Origin: Klebsiella pneumoniae
GTDB taxonomy: Bacteria; Pseudomonadota; Gammaproteobacteria; Pseudomonadales; Azotimanducaceae
Length of the DNA stretch: 12,944 nt
Direction of reading: 5' to 3'
Assembly (NCBI GenBank): GCA_945878745.1
Contig: CAMDVY010000030.1
Span: forward strand, 1 to 12,944
Shown: in pieces, positions 1-5,849 of the stretch
Numbering within the stretch: the first letter of the stretch is position 1
How the letters are laid out: each line of letters opens with the position of its first letter
The notes under the pieces: generated by a model
What the model saw: only the letters and a program-made list of their open reading frames with translations
What the model was told of the DNA's origin: nothing
Databases searched by the model: none
Position numbers and translations under genes: made by a program

Positions 1-149
1 TGAAGGGCACCCTGATCAACGTAGATCCGGACCCACAGGCCATCGCTTTTGATATGCCCGTCGAAGTGGTGTATGCAGATGCACTGGGTCGAAAGGATCG
101 CGAAGGCAATTCCTACATTTCTTACTTCTTCCAACCCAAGAGCGCATGA
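1..149 (+). CDS. Zn-ribbon/OB-fold (DUF35) acyl-CoA-associated protein, C-terminal fragment
   Basis: Only the last 48 residues are in the window: an in-frame reading from base 3 to the TGA at 147-149, open at the left edge. The peptide has the look of the OB-fold half of DUF35 proteins (beta-rich FDMPVEVVYADALGRKDREG, then SYISYFFQPKSA at the end). In the known family an N-terminal rubredoxin-like zinc ribbon precedes this fold. The partner is a thiolase-like enzyme, which fits here because a thiolase-family gene starts 13 bases downstream. The SD sequence of that gene (GAGGAGA, 148-154) overlaps this stop codon, so the two are very likely co-transcribed and translationally coupled. The zinc ribbon cannot be checked because it lies outside the window. 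Assignment rests on a short fragment plus context. Confidence 0.6.
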   Translation, partial: KGTLINVDPDPQAIAFDMPVEVVYADALGRKDREGNSYISYFFQPKSA

Positions 150-162
150 GGAGACGAAAGTC

Positions 163-1305
163 ATGAGTGATGCATACGTCGTTGGTGTAGATATGATCAA
201 GTTCGGCCGTTTCCCGGACAAAACCGTACCGCAGATCGGCGCACAAGCCGCACTGCTGGCATTGGACGATTGCGGTCTGACGATCCATGACATGGAAGCG
301 CTGTATTGCGGCAACCTCGGCCAGGCAAGTGGCATGGTTGGCCAACGAATCCTGCAGGAAATCGGCCAAACCGGAATTCCTGTCGTCAACGTCTCAAACG
401 CCTGTGCAACCGGTGCAACGGCTTTTCGTGAGGGTTGGGCCGCGGTCAAGGCAGGTCTCTATGACCTGGTCCTGGCAGTCGGTGTAGAGCAGATGGGCAA
501 GGGTCTGCTGGGTGGCGCAGGTGGTGGCAGCGGCATCTCCCGCGAAGGACTGCTTGGCTCCGGCACCATGCCATCGGTGTTCGCCGAGGCTGGACTCGAA
601 CACACCCGCAAATACGGCACCACCTTTGCACAGTTCGCCAAGGTCTCCGTCAAGAATCACCACCACAGCACCTTGAACCCGAAGGCGATGTATCAGATCG
701 AAACGCCTCTGGAAGTGGTGATGAATGCGGAGATGATTTCTTATCCGAACACAAAGCTGATGTGTTCCGTCAATGTCGACGGGTCGGCGGCAGCAGTCAT
801 CTGCTCCGAGAAAAAAGCTCGCGAACTGGGCCTCATGAAACGCGCCGTCAAAATACGCGCCTCAGTACTGACCTCTGACCCCTGGCAAGAGCGCGACCTG
901 GTCATGCCAGACGTCAACTCCTGCACACGGCTGGCGGCGAAAAAGGCTTATGAGATGGCCGGGCTTGGCGCCGATGATATTGACCTCGTTGAATTGCACG
1001 ACTGTTTTGCGACTGCAGAAATCCTGCACTATGAAAATCTCGGTCTGTGTGGCCCCGGCGAAGCAGGTCGGATGATCGACGAAGGTCAGGTCGCTCTTGG
1101 CGGGCGTATCCCGGTGAATGTGTCGGGCGGCTTGCTGTCGAAAGGCCACCCGCTTGGCGCTACAGGAATCGCCAACATCTACGAAGTCACCACCCATCTG
1201 CGTGGTGAGGCCGGCAAGCGCCAGGTTGAAGGTGCTCGCATCGGCATGACCCACGTCATTGGCCTGGGCAGCGCCTGCGGCATCCACATCCTCGAAAAAG
1301 TTTGA
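163..1305 (+). CDS. Thiolase-family protein (acetyl-CoA acetyltransferase/SCP-x thiolase-like)
   Basis: 380 residues. The start at 163 is chosen because GAGGAGA (148-154) lies 8 bases upstream and the protein then opens with the typical VVGVDMIKFGRFPDK. An in-frame ATG at 49 would overlap the preceding gene and is rejected. Thiolase landmarks are present in order: nucleophilic Cys81 in NACATGATA, the glycine-rich segment 111-133, NVDGSAAAV at 204-212, His279-Asp-Cys281 in ELHDCFATAEI, His329 in SKGHPLGATG, and Cys372 in GSACG. The family cleaves 3-ketoacyl-CoA or condenses acyl-CoAs. This HDCFA subtype, paired with a DUF35 OB-fold protein, is the one found in lipid and steroid side-chain catabolism, where the two proteins act as a complex. 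The exact substrate cannot be read from the sequence. A strong terminator follows directly, ending this transcription unit. Confidence 0.88.
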   Translation: MSDAYVVGVDMIKFGRFPDKTVPQIGAQAALLALDDCGLTIHDMEALYCGNLGQASGMVGQRILQEIGQTGIPVVNVSNACATGATAFREGWAAVKAGLYDLVLAVGVEQMGKGLLGGAGGGSGISREGLLGSGTMPSVFAEAGLEHTRKYGTTFAQFAKVSVKNHHHSTLNPKAMYQIETPLEVVMNAEMISYPNTKLMCSVNVDGSAAAVICSEKKARELGLMKRAVKIRASVLTSDPWQERDLVMPDVNSCTRLAAKKAYEMAGLGADDIDLVELHDCFATAEILHYENLGLCGPGEAGRMIDEGQVALGGRIPVNVSGGLLSKGHPLGATGIANIYEVTTHLRGEAGKRQVEGARIGMTHVIGLGSACGIHILEKV

Positions 1306-1327
1306 ACGGAGCTTGCAGGCATTGAAG

Positions 1328-1354
1328 ACGCCGGGCACAGTCCCGGCGTTTTTT
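1328..1354 (+). terminator. Rho-independent terminator after the thiolase gene
   Basis: Perfect 8-bp stem ACGCCGGG (1328-1335) / CCCGGCGT (1342-1349) with a 6-nt loop (CACAGT), running straight into six Ts (1349-1354). It starts 23 bases after the thiolase stop codon. Confidence 0.9.
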
Positions 1355-1373
1355 CATCTGCCGCCAAGTCACC

Positions 1374-1862
1374 ATGAGAATCGGCATTGTTGGCGATACG
1401 CACAACAACCTGAAAAATGTCAGGCGAATCGTTGAGCTATTCAATGAATCTGGTGTTGATAGAGTCATCCACACCGGGGACATCTCCCAACCGAAGACAC
1501 TGGATGCCCTCACCCATCTATCGATGCCGATGTACGGTGTCTGGGGCAACAACGATCTGGGAGAGCGACAGGCGCTGTCTGCACGCGCAGAACAGCTGGG
1601 ATTCGTTTTCTGCGAACCACCCCTTGAGCTGATCTGGCACGAACGCTCGATCCTCGTGGTGCACGACCCGCTTGAGATGCATGGCGTGCTTGGCGATCAC
1701 CATGAACTGGTCCTGCATGGACACACCCATCTGTATCGACAGGAGCAACATGGCCACCGCTTGATCTTTAACCCCGGCGAGTGCGCTGGTCACATGGCGG
1801 GGCACAACGCAGTGGGCATCGTTGACCTGGGAAACATGTCCGCCTCACTCATCAAGTTCTAA
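1374..1862 (+). CDS. YfcE/MJ0936-type metallophosphoesterase
   Basis: 162 residues, the normal size for the compact calcineurin-like phosphodiesterases of the YfcE/MJ0936 group. All five metal-binding blocks are visible: Asp8 and His10 in GDTHNN, Asp36 in HTGDIS, Asn59 in GNND, His97 in VVHDPLE, and His117/His119 in HGHTH, followed by NPGE at 133-136. The enzyme would be a soluble, dimetal (often Mn) phosphodiesterase. The physiological substrate of this group is unknown. It starts 20 bases after the thiolase terminator and has no convincing SD sequence, so expression may depend on read-through or a promoter I cannot identify. Its stop codon overlaps the first of two hairpins. Confidence 0.85.
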   Translation: MRIGIVGDTHNNLKNVRRIVELFNESGVDRVIHTGDISQPKTLDALTHLSMPMYGVWGNNDLGERQALSARAEQLGFVFCEPPLELIWHERSILVVHDPLEMHGVLGDHHELVLHGHTHLYRQEQHGHRLIFNPGECAGHMAGHNAVGIVDLGNMSASLIKF

Positions 1863-1918
1863 GGGAGGTCTGATCAGTAAGACCTTCCTTTGTGGTGCAT
1901 GGATGCACCACCATTTTT
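1861..1918 (+). terminator. Tandem hairpins, terminator of the metallophosphoesterase gene
   Basis: The first hairpin is AAGGGAGGTCT (1861-1871) / AGACCTTCCTT (1880-1890), 11 bp with one G-U pair, beginning inside the TAA stop codon. The second is GTGGTGCA (1892-1899) / TGCACCAC (1904-1911) with loop TGGA, followed by CA and then TTTTT (1914-1918). The second, with its T-run, is the likely intrinsic terminator. The first may stabilise the 3' end or help termination. Confidence 0.65.
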
Positions 1919-2026
1919 CATGCGTGAAACGCGTGGCCTCTTTTTGCAGAGAGGAGGGAGGAACACGGAGTGTTCCGACCCCCACACTTCGCTTCAGCGA
2001 AGTGCTTGGAGTTACCTTGGAGTGGG
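1919..2026. repeat. Hairpin-rich non-coding stretch between convergent genes
   Basis: 108 bases between two convergent genes hold several inverted repeats and no believable reading frame. They are CCTCT/AGAGG (around 1937-1954), GGAACAC/GTGTTCC with loop GGA (1960-1976), and CACTTCGC/GCGAAGTG with loop TTCA (1985-2004). None ends in a T-run on either strand, so they are poor intrinsic terminators. They could be REP-like dispersed repeats or 3'-end stabilisers for the minus-strand gene that ends at 2027. Confidence 0.5.
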
Positions 2027-3205
2027 TCAGGTTTCCTGAAGAGATCGCGACCAACGCAACCCGACAGCGATCGCAACTGGCAACCAGATCAGGAACCAGG
2101 TCGAACCAATCTTGTCGAGGAGCTCGTGGCCGTCCAGCATGTAGGCAGGTAACGCCGATCCGAGTATACCGAGCGCGAGTTTTGCGTCCGCGTCGTCGTA
2201 GGCAAGTAGTAACTCATGCAGCGTTCTCCATAACACCAGCAAGAACATCCCGAGCGCCACGAACCCGCCTTGGTACAACACCGACAAATAGAGGTTGTGA
2301 GGATGCAGGATGAGCGACTCGACGATTAGAAAGTTGTTATCGGTGCTGATGCCCAGACCAAACCAGGCGTGGCCATCGAAGATTCGAGTGATCGCCTGAT
2401 CCCAGATCTCCGGCCGAAAACTGGTTCCTCGTGGTAACAACAATGCCTGCGTCGTCTCATTCGAAAATAGAAAGGTCAACGCAATTGCTGCGACCAGTCC
2501 GACCATGATGACACCGCTGCGGAACAGATCCCGCTCCCGAATCTTCTCGGCGACCAGCAAAACACTGAGACCAAGGGCATAACTCACCCAGGCATTGCGC
2601 GAGTCCGACGCATAGATTGCATACGTCGCAACGAGCATCGTCAACCCTGCGGGAATGCGCCACAGCCACGCGGACTCACGCAGCCAGACCTGCAACGCCA
2701 TTATGGACACAAAGCCGTACACCAACGCAGCCACAACGTGAGTGTCTAATTGACCGAGTCCATTCAGACGATCACTTTCCTCCGGCGGCCACAACAGGTA
2801 GCTCGCGACTGCAGCAACGATTGCTCCACCGCCAACCAGCACCATGACACGGCGCAGCCAGAGCTGCACCTGTCCCCGCAACTGAACCAATGCCATACCG
2901 ATGATGAATGCGCACACCAATACCGTTCGAACCAGGTTCGAACCAAAGTCCCGCCAGGTCCACGGCTCGGACCAGAACACCGACAACGACAGGTACAACA
3001 GCAGCACCACCACCAGAATGAAGAGTTCATTTCGCGCCAGATCAAGCCAGGTGCGATAACTCGCGAGGACCAGGATGGTGAGCAGGTAAGTGAAGAAACT
3101 CGCCGCGCTCTGCGAGGAAAGCAGCATTACAGACGCGAAACACGCCAGCAACAGCCAGCCAATGAGTTCTATGCGGTCACGAGGACGAAAGCTGAATTCA
3201 GGCAT
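2027..3205 (-). CDS. O-antigen ligase/polymerase-like membrane protein (Wzy_C family)
   Basis: 392 residues from the ATG at 3205. Longer in-frame readings begin inside the tRNA gene and are artefacts. About ten hydrophobic segments are visible, for example near residues 14-30, 37-50, 60-77, 93-107, 120-138, 156-173, 186-200, 205-219, 232-247, 311-327 and 371-383. The family signature is present: Arg203 in ASDSRNAW, Arg264 in SFRPEIWDQA, then HPHN at 301-304 in LILHPHNLYLSVLYQGG within the large periplasmic loop. Such proteins transfer or polymerise undecaprenyl-linked glycans at the periplasmic face of the inner membrane. Ligase and polymerase cannot be told apart here. No glycosyltransferase or flippase genes lie nearby. 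It begins 77 bases after the tRNA 3' end on the same strand and may share its transcript. Confidence 0.82.
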   Translation of the reverse strand: MPEFSFRPRDRIELIGWLLLACFASVMLLSSQSAASFFTYLLTILVLASYRTWLDLARNELFILVVVLLLYLSLSVFWSEPWTWRDFGSNLVRTVLVCAFIIGMALVQLRGQVQLWLRRVMVLVGGGAIVAAVASYLLWPPEESDRLNGLGQLDTHVVAALVYGFVSIMALQVWLRESAWLWRIPAGLTMLVATYAIYASDSRNAWVSYALGLSVLLVAEKIRERDLFRSGVIMVGLVAAIALTFLFSNETTQALLLPRGTSFRPEIWDQAITRIFDGHAWFGLGISTDNNFLIVESLILHPHNLYLSVLYQGGFVALGMFLLVLWRTLHELLLAYDDADAKLALGILGSALPAYMLDGHELLDKIGSTWFLIWLPVAIAVGLRWSRSLQET

Positions 3206-3249
3206 GCGATCTGACCTGCATGATCGTCGTCGAAGCTCCCGGATACGTA

Positions 3250-3274
3250 ACTCCGCCGATTTGCACGACGGAGT
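3250..3274 (-). other. Hairpin just downstream of the tRNA 3' end
   Basis: On the minus strand ACTCCGTCG (3274-3266) pairs with CGGCGGAGT (3258-3250): 9 bp with one U-G pair and a 7-nt loop, starting 8 bases past the encoded CCA. There is no T-run after it, so it is at best a weak terminator. A role in 3'-end trimming of the tRNA precursor is equally possible. Confidence 0.35.
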
Positions 3275-3282
3275 ATTCGATG

Positions 3283-3621
3283 TGGTGGGCCCACCAGGAC
3301 TCGAACCTGGGACCAATGGATTCACTTGACCCTGATGTTTCCATCAGGAGCGGACTATCTCATCACCCGGCGACGAATCGCTGTGGGTGCGGGACGCTCT
3401 TGCCTGTTATCAAGGGTACTCGTTTGTCGAATTTCTCCAACAACAACCCTCAGGTAGTCTCTGCACCTTCCGGCGGTGTACCACCGGCTTGGCTCAGGAT
3501 TGCCGTGTTGCCTTTCGACCACGACGGTTTCCCTGAATTCATCCCGTTCATCTCACGCCTTTCGATCGTGAGCGCACCATTTTGATGAGTCCACTGCTCT
3601 AACCAACTGAGCTATAGGCCC
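3283..3621 (-). tRNA. tRNA-Ile(CAU), anticodon loop interrupted by a group I intron
   Basis: Two exons on the minus strand, 3621-3585 (37 nt) and 3322-3283 (40 nt), join to a 77-nt tRNA. Acceptor stem: GGGCCTA pairs with TGGGCCC (one U-G), followed by A73 and an encoded CCA (3285-3283). D-arm: GCTC/GAGC. Anticodon stem: GTGGA/TCCAT. The rebuilt loop is CTCATAA, giving anticodon CAT. T-arm: CCAGG TTCGAGT CCTGG. The CTCATAA loop, the AGAGCAGTGGACTCAT context and a non-initiator acceptor stem identify the minor isoleucine tRNA rather than elongator or initiator Met. In bacteria C34 is converted to lysidine by TilS so that it reads AUA. The gene lies downstream of rpoD on the same strand, a neighbourhood I recall from other gammaproteobacteria. 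Confidence 0.93.
3323..3584 (-). ncRNA. Self-splicing group I intron (IC3-like) in tRNA-Ile(CAU)
   Basis: 262 nt, no reading frame large enough for a homing endonuclease. P1: exon CAT plus intron CA (3587-3583) pairs with TGGTG (3579-3575) around an AAA loop, placing the conserved U-G pair exactly at the 5' splice site (U3585-G3577). P2: CTCACG/CGTGAG capped by a GAAA tetraloop. P4: TCAGG (3536-3532) / CCTGA (3498-3494) in the conserved contexts TTCAGGGAAACC and AATCCTGAGCCAA. P6: CCGGTGG/CCGCCGG with loop TACA. P7: GACTA (3459-3455) within GGTGCAGAGACTA pairs with TAGTC (3357-3353) in GATAGTCC. P9: CCTGATG GAAA CATCAGG. The last intron base is the expected omega-G (3323). The site after U36 is that of the Azoarcus tRNA-Ile(CAU) intron. 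About 93 nt lie between the P7 strands, where P3' and P8 should be; I did not resolve those. Confidence 0.92.
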
Positions 3622-3634
3622 GAAACTCAATTCG

Positions 3635-3659
3635 CCGGCGCCAGGAGTGTGCGCGCCGG
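3635..3659 (-). other. GC-rich hairpin between rpoD and the tRNA
   Basis: CCGGCGC (minus strand, 3659-3653) pairs with GCGCCGG (3641-3635), 7 bp with an 11-nt loop, 14 bases before the tRNA 5' end. A second, looser stem (CCCGCC-AG with CTG-GGCGGG, one bulged G, 26-nt loop) lies closer to rpoD. Neither is followed by Ts. They may punctuate processing between the rpoD message and the tRNA. I see no clear tRNA promoter in 3622-3727. Confidence 0.3.
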
Positions 3660-3727
3660 TTTGTTGCCCGCCCAGCCTAACAAAAGATCAACATATTTGC
3701 AGACTGGCGGGTCTCTTTCATCAACCA

Positions 3728-5572
3728 TCAACGACGTCGACCGGACTCTGTCCATTCGTCGAGGAAGCTGCGCAGATGCTCCGAACGACTCGGGTGCCGC
3801 AACTTGCGCAGCGCCTTGGCTTCGATCTGGCGAATGCGTTCACGCGTCACGTCGAACTGCTTGCCGACCTCTTCCAGCGTGTGGTCGGTATTCATGTCGA
3901 TGCCAAACCGCATGCGCAGGACCTTTGCTTCTCGCGCGGTGAGACCCGCGAGAACCTCCCGGGTTGCCTCACGAAGGCCTTCGCCAGTGGCCAGTTCTAT
4001 CGGCGAACCGATGGTGCTGTCCTCGATGAAATCACCCAAATGAGAATCTTCATCGTCACCAATCGGCGTCTCCATGGAGATGGGCTCTTTGGCGATCTTG
4101 AGTACGCGCCGAACCTTGTCTTCGGGCATTTCCATGCGCTGACCAAGTTCTTCAGGCGTAGGTTCCCGTCCCATCTCCTGCAACATCTGTCGGCTGACCC
4201 GATTCAGTTTATTGATGGTCTCGATCATGTGTACCGGAATTCGGATCGTCCGCGCCTGGTCCGCAATCGAGCGTGTGATCGCTTGTCGAATCCACCAGGT
4301 GGCATACGTGGAGAACTTGTAACCTCGACGATATTCGAACTTGTCCACCGCCTTCATCAGGCCAATGTTGCCTTCCTGGATGAGATCAAGGAATTGCAGG
4401 CCACGATTGGTGTACTTCTTGGCGATGGAGATCACCAGACGCAGGTTGGCTTCCACCATGTCCTTCTTGGCGCGCCGTGCTTTCGCTTCGCCCATGGACA
4501 TGTCGCGGTTGATGTCCTTGATCTGGGAGATCGACAACCCGGTGTCCTTGGTAACGGTCTTCAGACGCTTCTGAGCGCGCAGAATTTCTTCGCGGTACAA
4601 CTCGATACGTGATGAATAGTCTTTTTTCGCCTTGGCGAGTTTGTTGATCCATGCAGCGCTGGTTTCGTTACCAATGTAGGCCCGACGAAACACTTCTCTC
4701 GGTACGCCCGCTTGCCGGACACACAACGTCATGATCGCGCGTTCGTATTTGCGCACCACCGCCAGCCCTTGTCGCGGCATGTCGACAATCTCGTCGAAAT
4801 GACGTGGCACCAACTTGAAAGGAGAGAAATCGAGAGCCAGCTGCTTCATCTGCTCACGCGCAACCTTGCTTTCCGCACCCTGTTCCTTGATGACTTTCTG
4901 CGTTTTCGCCCATTGTTTCTTGAGAATGGTGAAGCGACGCTTGGCCTCAATCGGATCCGGACCTTTTTCGACTTCCTCTTCTTCCTCGCCTGGAATGGCA
5001 GCCTCTGCCAGTACTTCCGCCGGAATAACCTGAGCCGCTTCCGGCACATCGTCAGTTGGATCGAGATAACCGATCAGCAAGTCGCTCAGTTTGTTTTCTT
5101 CGCTGACTTCGCCATAAGTATTGAGCAACAGGTCCACGGTGCCCGGGTAATACGAAACCGCAGACAGCACATCGCGAATGCCTTCTTCGATTCGTTTCGC
5201 GATGATGATTTCACCCTGCCGGGTGAGCAGCTCCACCGTACCCATCTCGCGCATGTACATGCGAACGGGATCGGTGGTTCGTCCCGCTTCGGTTTCGACG
5301 GCCGCCAAGGCGGCAGCAGCCTCTTCTGCGGCTAATTCATCCGCAGTGTTTTCTTCTGACGTGAGCAGCTCATCGGCATCGGGGGCAACTTCATAGACCG
5401 TTATCCCCATGTCATTGATCATGCGGATGATGTCTTCTATCTGCTCCGGATCGGAAATGTCATCCGGTAGATGGTCGTTGACTTCGGCGTAGGTCAGGTA
5501 GCCCTGCTCTTTGCCTTTGGCGATCAACTCCTTCAATCGCGACTGCTGTGAACTGACTGTAGGATTACTCAT
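3728..5572 (-). CDS. rpoD: RNA polymerase sigma factor RpoD (sigma-70)
   Basis: 614 residues, close to the 613 of E. coli RpoD. Start at 5572 with SD-like GAGGTG (5580-5575) just before it. Order of parts: region 1.1 (about 5-80); region 1.2 from TTDPVRMYMREMGTVELLTR (99-118); the long acidic non-conserved region with GEEEEEVEKGPD (195-206), typical of proteobacterial housekeeping sigmas; region 2 from MVEANLRLVISIAKKY (372-387) through RGYKFSTYATWWIRQAITRS (416-435), which binds the -10 element; region 3 (about 450-520); region 4 with HTLEEVGKQFDVTRERIRQI (564-583), the -35-binding helix-turn-helix. It directs core polymerase to most promoters. It is the last protein gene of the rpsU-yqeY-manC-dnaG-rpoD series, behind a 277-base leader that may hold its own promoter. 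Confidence 0.98.
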   Translation of the reverse strand: MSNPTVSSQQSRLKELIAKGKEQGYLTYAEVNDHLPDDISDPEQIEDIIRMINDMGITVYEVAPDADELLTSEENTADELAAEEAAAALAAVETEAGRTTDPVRMYMREMGTVELLTRQGEIIIAKRIEEGIRDVLSAVSYYPGTVDLLLNTYGEVSEENKLSDLLIGYLDPTDDVPEAAQVIPAEVLAEAAIPGEEEEEVEKGPDPIEAKRRFTILKKQWAKTQKVIKEQGAESKVAREQMKQLALDFSPFKLVPRHFDEIVDMPRQGLAVVRKYERAIMTLCVRQAGVPREVFRRAYIGNETSAAWINKLAKAKKDYSSRIELYREEILRAQKRLKTVTKDTGLSISQIKDINRDMSMGEAKARRAKKDMVEANLRLVISIAKKYTNRGLQFLDLIQEGNIGLMKAVDKFEYRRGYKFSTYATWWIRQAITRSIADQARTIRIPVHMIETINKLNRVSRQMLQEMGREPTPEELGQRMEMPEDKVRRVLKIAKEPISMETPIGDDEDSHLGDFIEDSTIGSPIELATGEGLREATREVLAGLTAREAKVLRMRFGIDMNTDHTLEEVGKQFDVTRERIRQIEAKALRKLRHPSRSEHLRSFLDEWTESGRRR

Positions 5573-5590
5573 GGCACCTCAGTTAGGTCG

Positions 5591-5606
5591 AAAAAATATA
5601 TTTTTT
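5591..5606. repeat. A/T-only palindrome in the rpoD leader
   Basis: A perfect 16-base palindrome of A and T only (AAAAAATATATTTTTT), ending 18 bases upstream of the rpoD start codon and just before its SD. In RNA it would be a weak hairpin or an unstructured standby site. TATATT within it resembles a -10 element, but no -35 match lies at the right distance. Confidence 0.4.
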
Positions 5607-5760
5607 TGAGAACAGAACGCACAGGCGCCCCCGAGACATGCCCTTTGGGCATACCTTGAAGGCGGGCGCGGTTGGAGCGTTTACCTGGCTTATGTGAATG
5701 CACTTCTCGATGGAAGGCTCTGCCTGAAGGTACTTGTGCCATGGCCCGGCGCAGCCCGGC

Positions 5761-5790
5761 ATTGTAGTCATCCCGACATTCCACAAGCAA
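5761..5790 (-). promoter_or_regulatory. Candidate sigma-70 promoter for rpoD
   Basis: On the minus strand TTGCTT (5790-5785) and TACAAT (5766-5761) are separated by 18 bases. The -10 matches the consensus at five of six positions and the -35 only at TTG. Initiation here would give rpoD a leader of roughly 180 nt. Internal promoters before or within dnaG that let rpoD be expressed separately are established for the E. coli operon; the call here is inference from the match. Confidence 0.35.
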
Positions 5791-5806
5791 GGCAGGCGCA
5801 CAAATT

Positions 5807-5834
5807 GCGCCTGATTTGGCAATAAATCAGGCGC
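5807..5834 (-). terminator. Strong hairpin after dnaG, possible attenuator
   Basis: On the minus strand GCGCCTGATTT (5834-5824) pairs perfectly with AAATCAGGCGC (5817-5807), 11 bp with a 6-nt loop, starting 15 bases after the dnaG stop codon. The bases that follow (AATTTGTGCG) hold only three consecutive Ts, so termination would be partial at most. It may instead be an RNA-processing or 3'-stability element separating the dnaG and rpoD messages. Confidence 0.45.
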
Positions 5835-5849
5835 CAGCCGGTCCAACTT

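Noticed and set aside
3206..3325. N-terminal extension of the glycan ligase gene to an ATG at 3325
   Set aside because: The added residues (NPLVPGSSPGGP...) are the tRNA 3' exon read as protein. The ATG at 3205 is the first start outside the RNA gene.
3220..3585. A 121-residue plus-strand frame across the split tRNA, and other frames beginning within the tRNA
   Set aside because: These are translations of the antisense and sense tRNA sequence (the familiar QDSNLGP and GLEPGTNG type peptides) and are artefacts of the tRNA exons, with group I intron bases in between.
3647..4612. 321-residue plus-strand open frame
   Set aside because: It lies antisense to rpoD, whose sigma-70 regions are unmistakable; the frame shows no family features.
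5569..5790. 73-residue minus-strand frame between dnaG and rpoD
   Set aside because: No recognisable motif or SD, and it runs into the rpoD start. The stretch looks like a regulatory leader.
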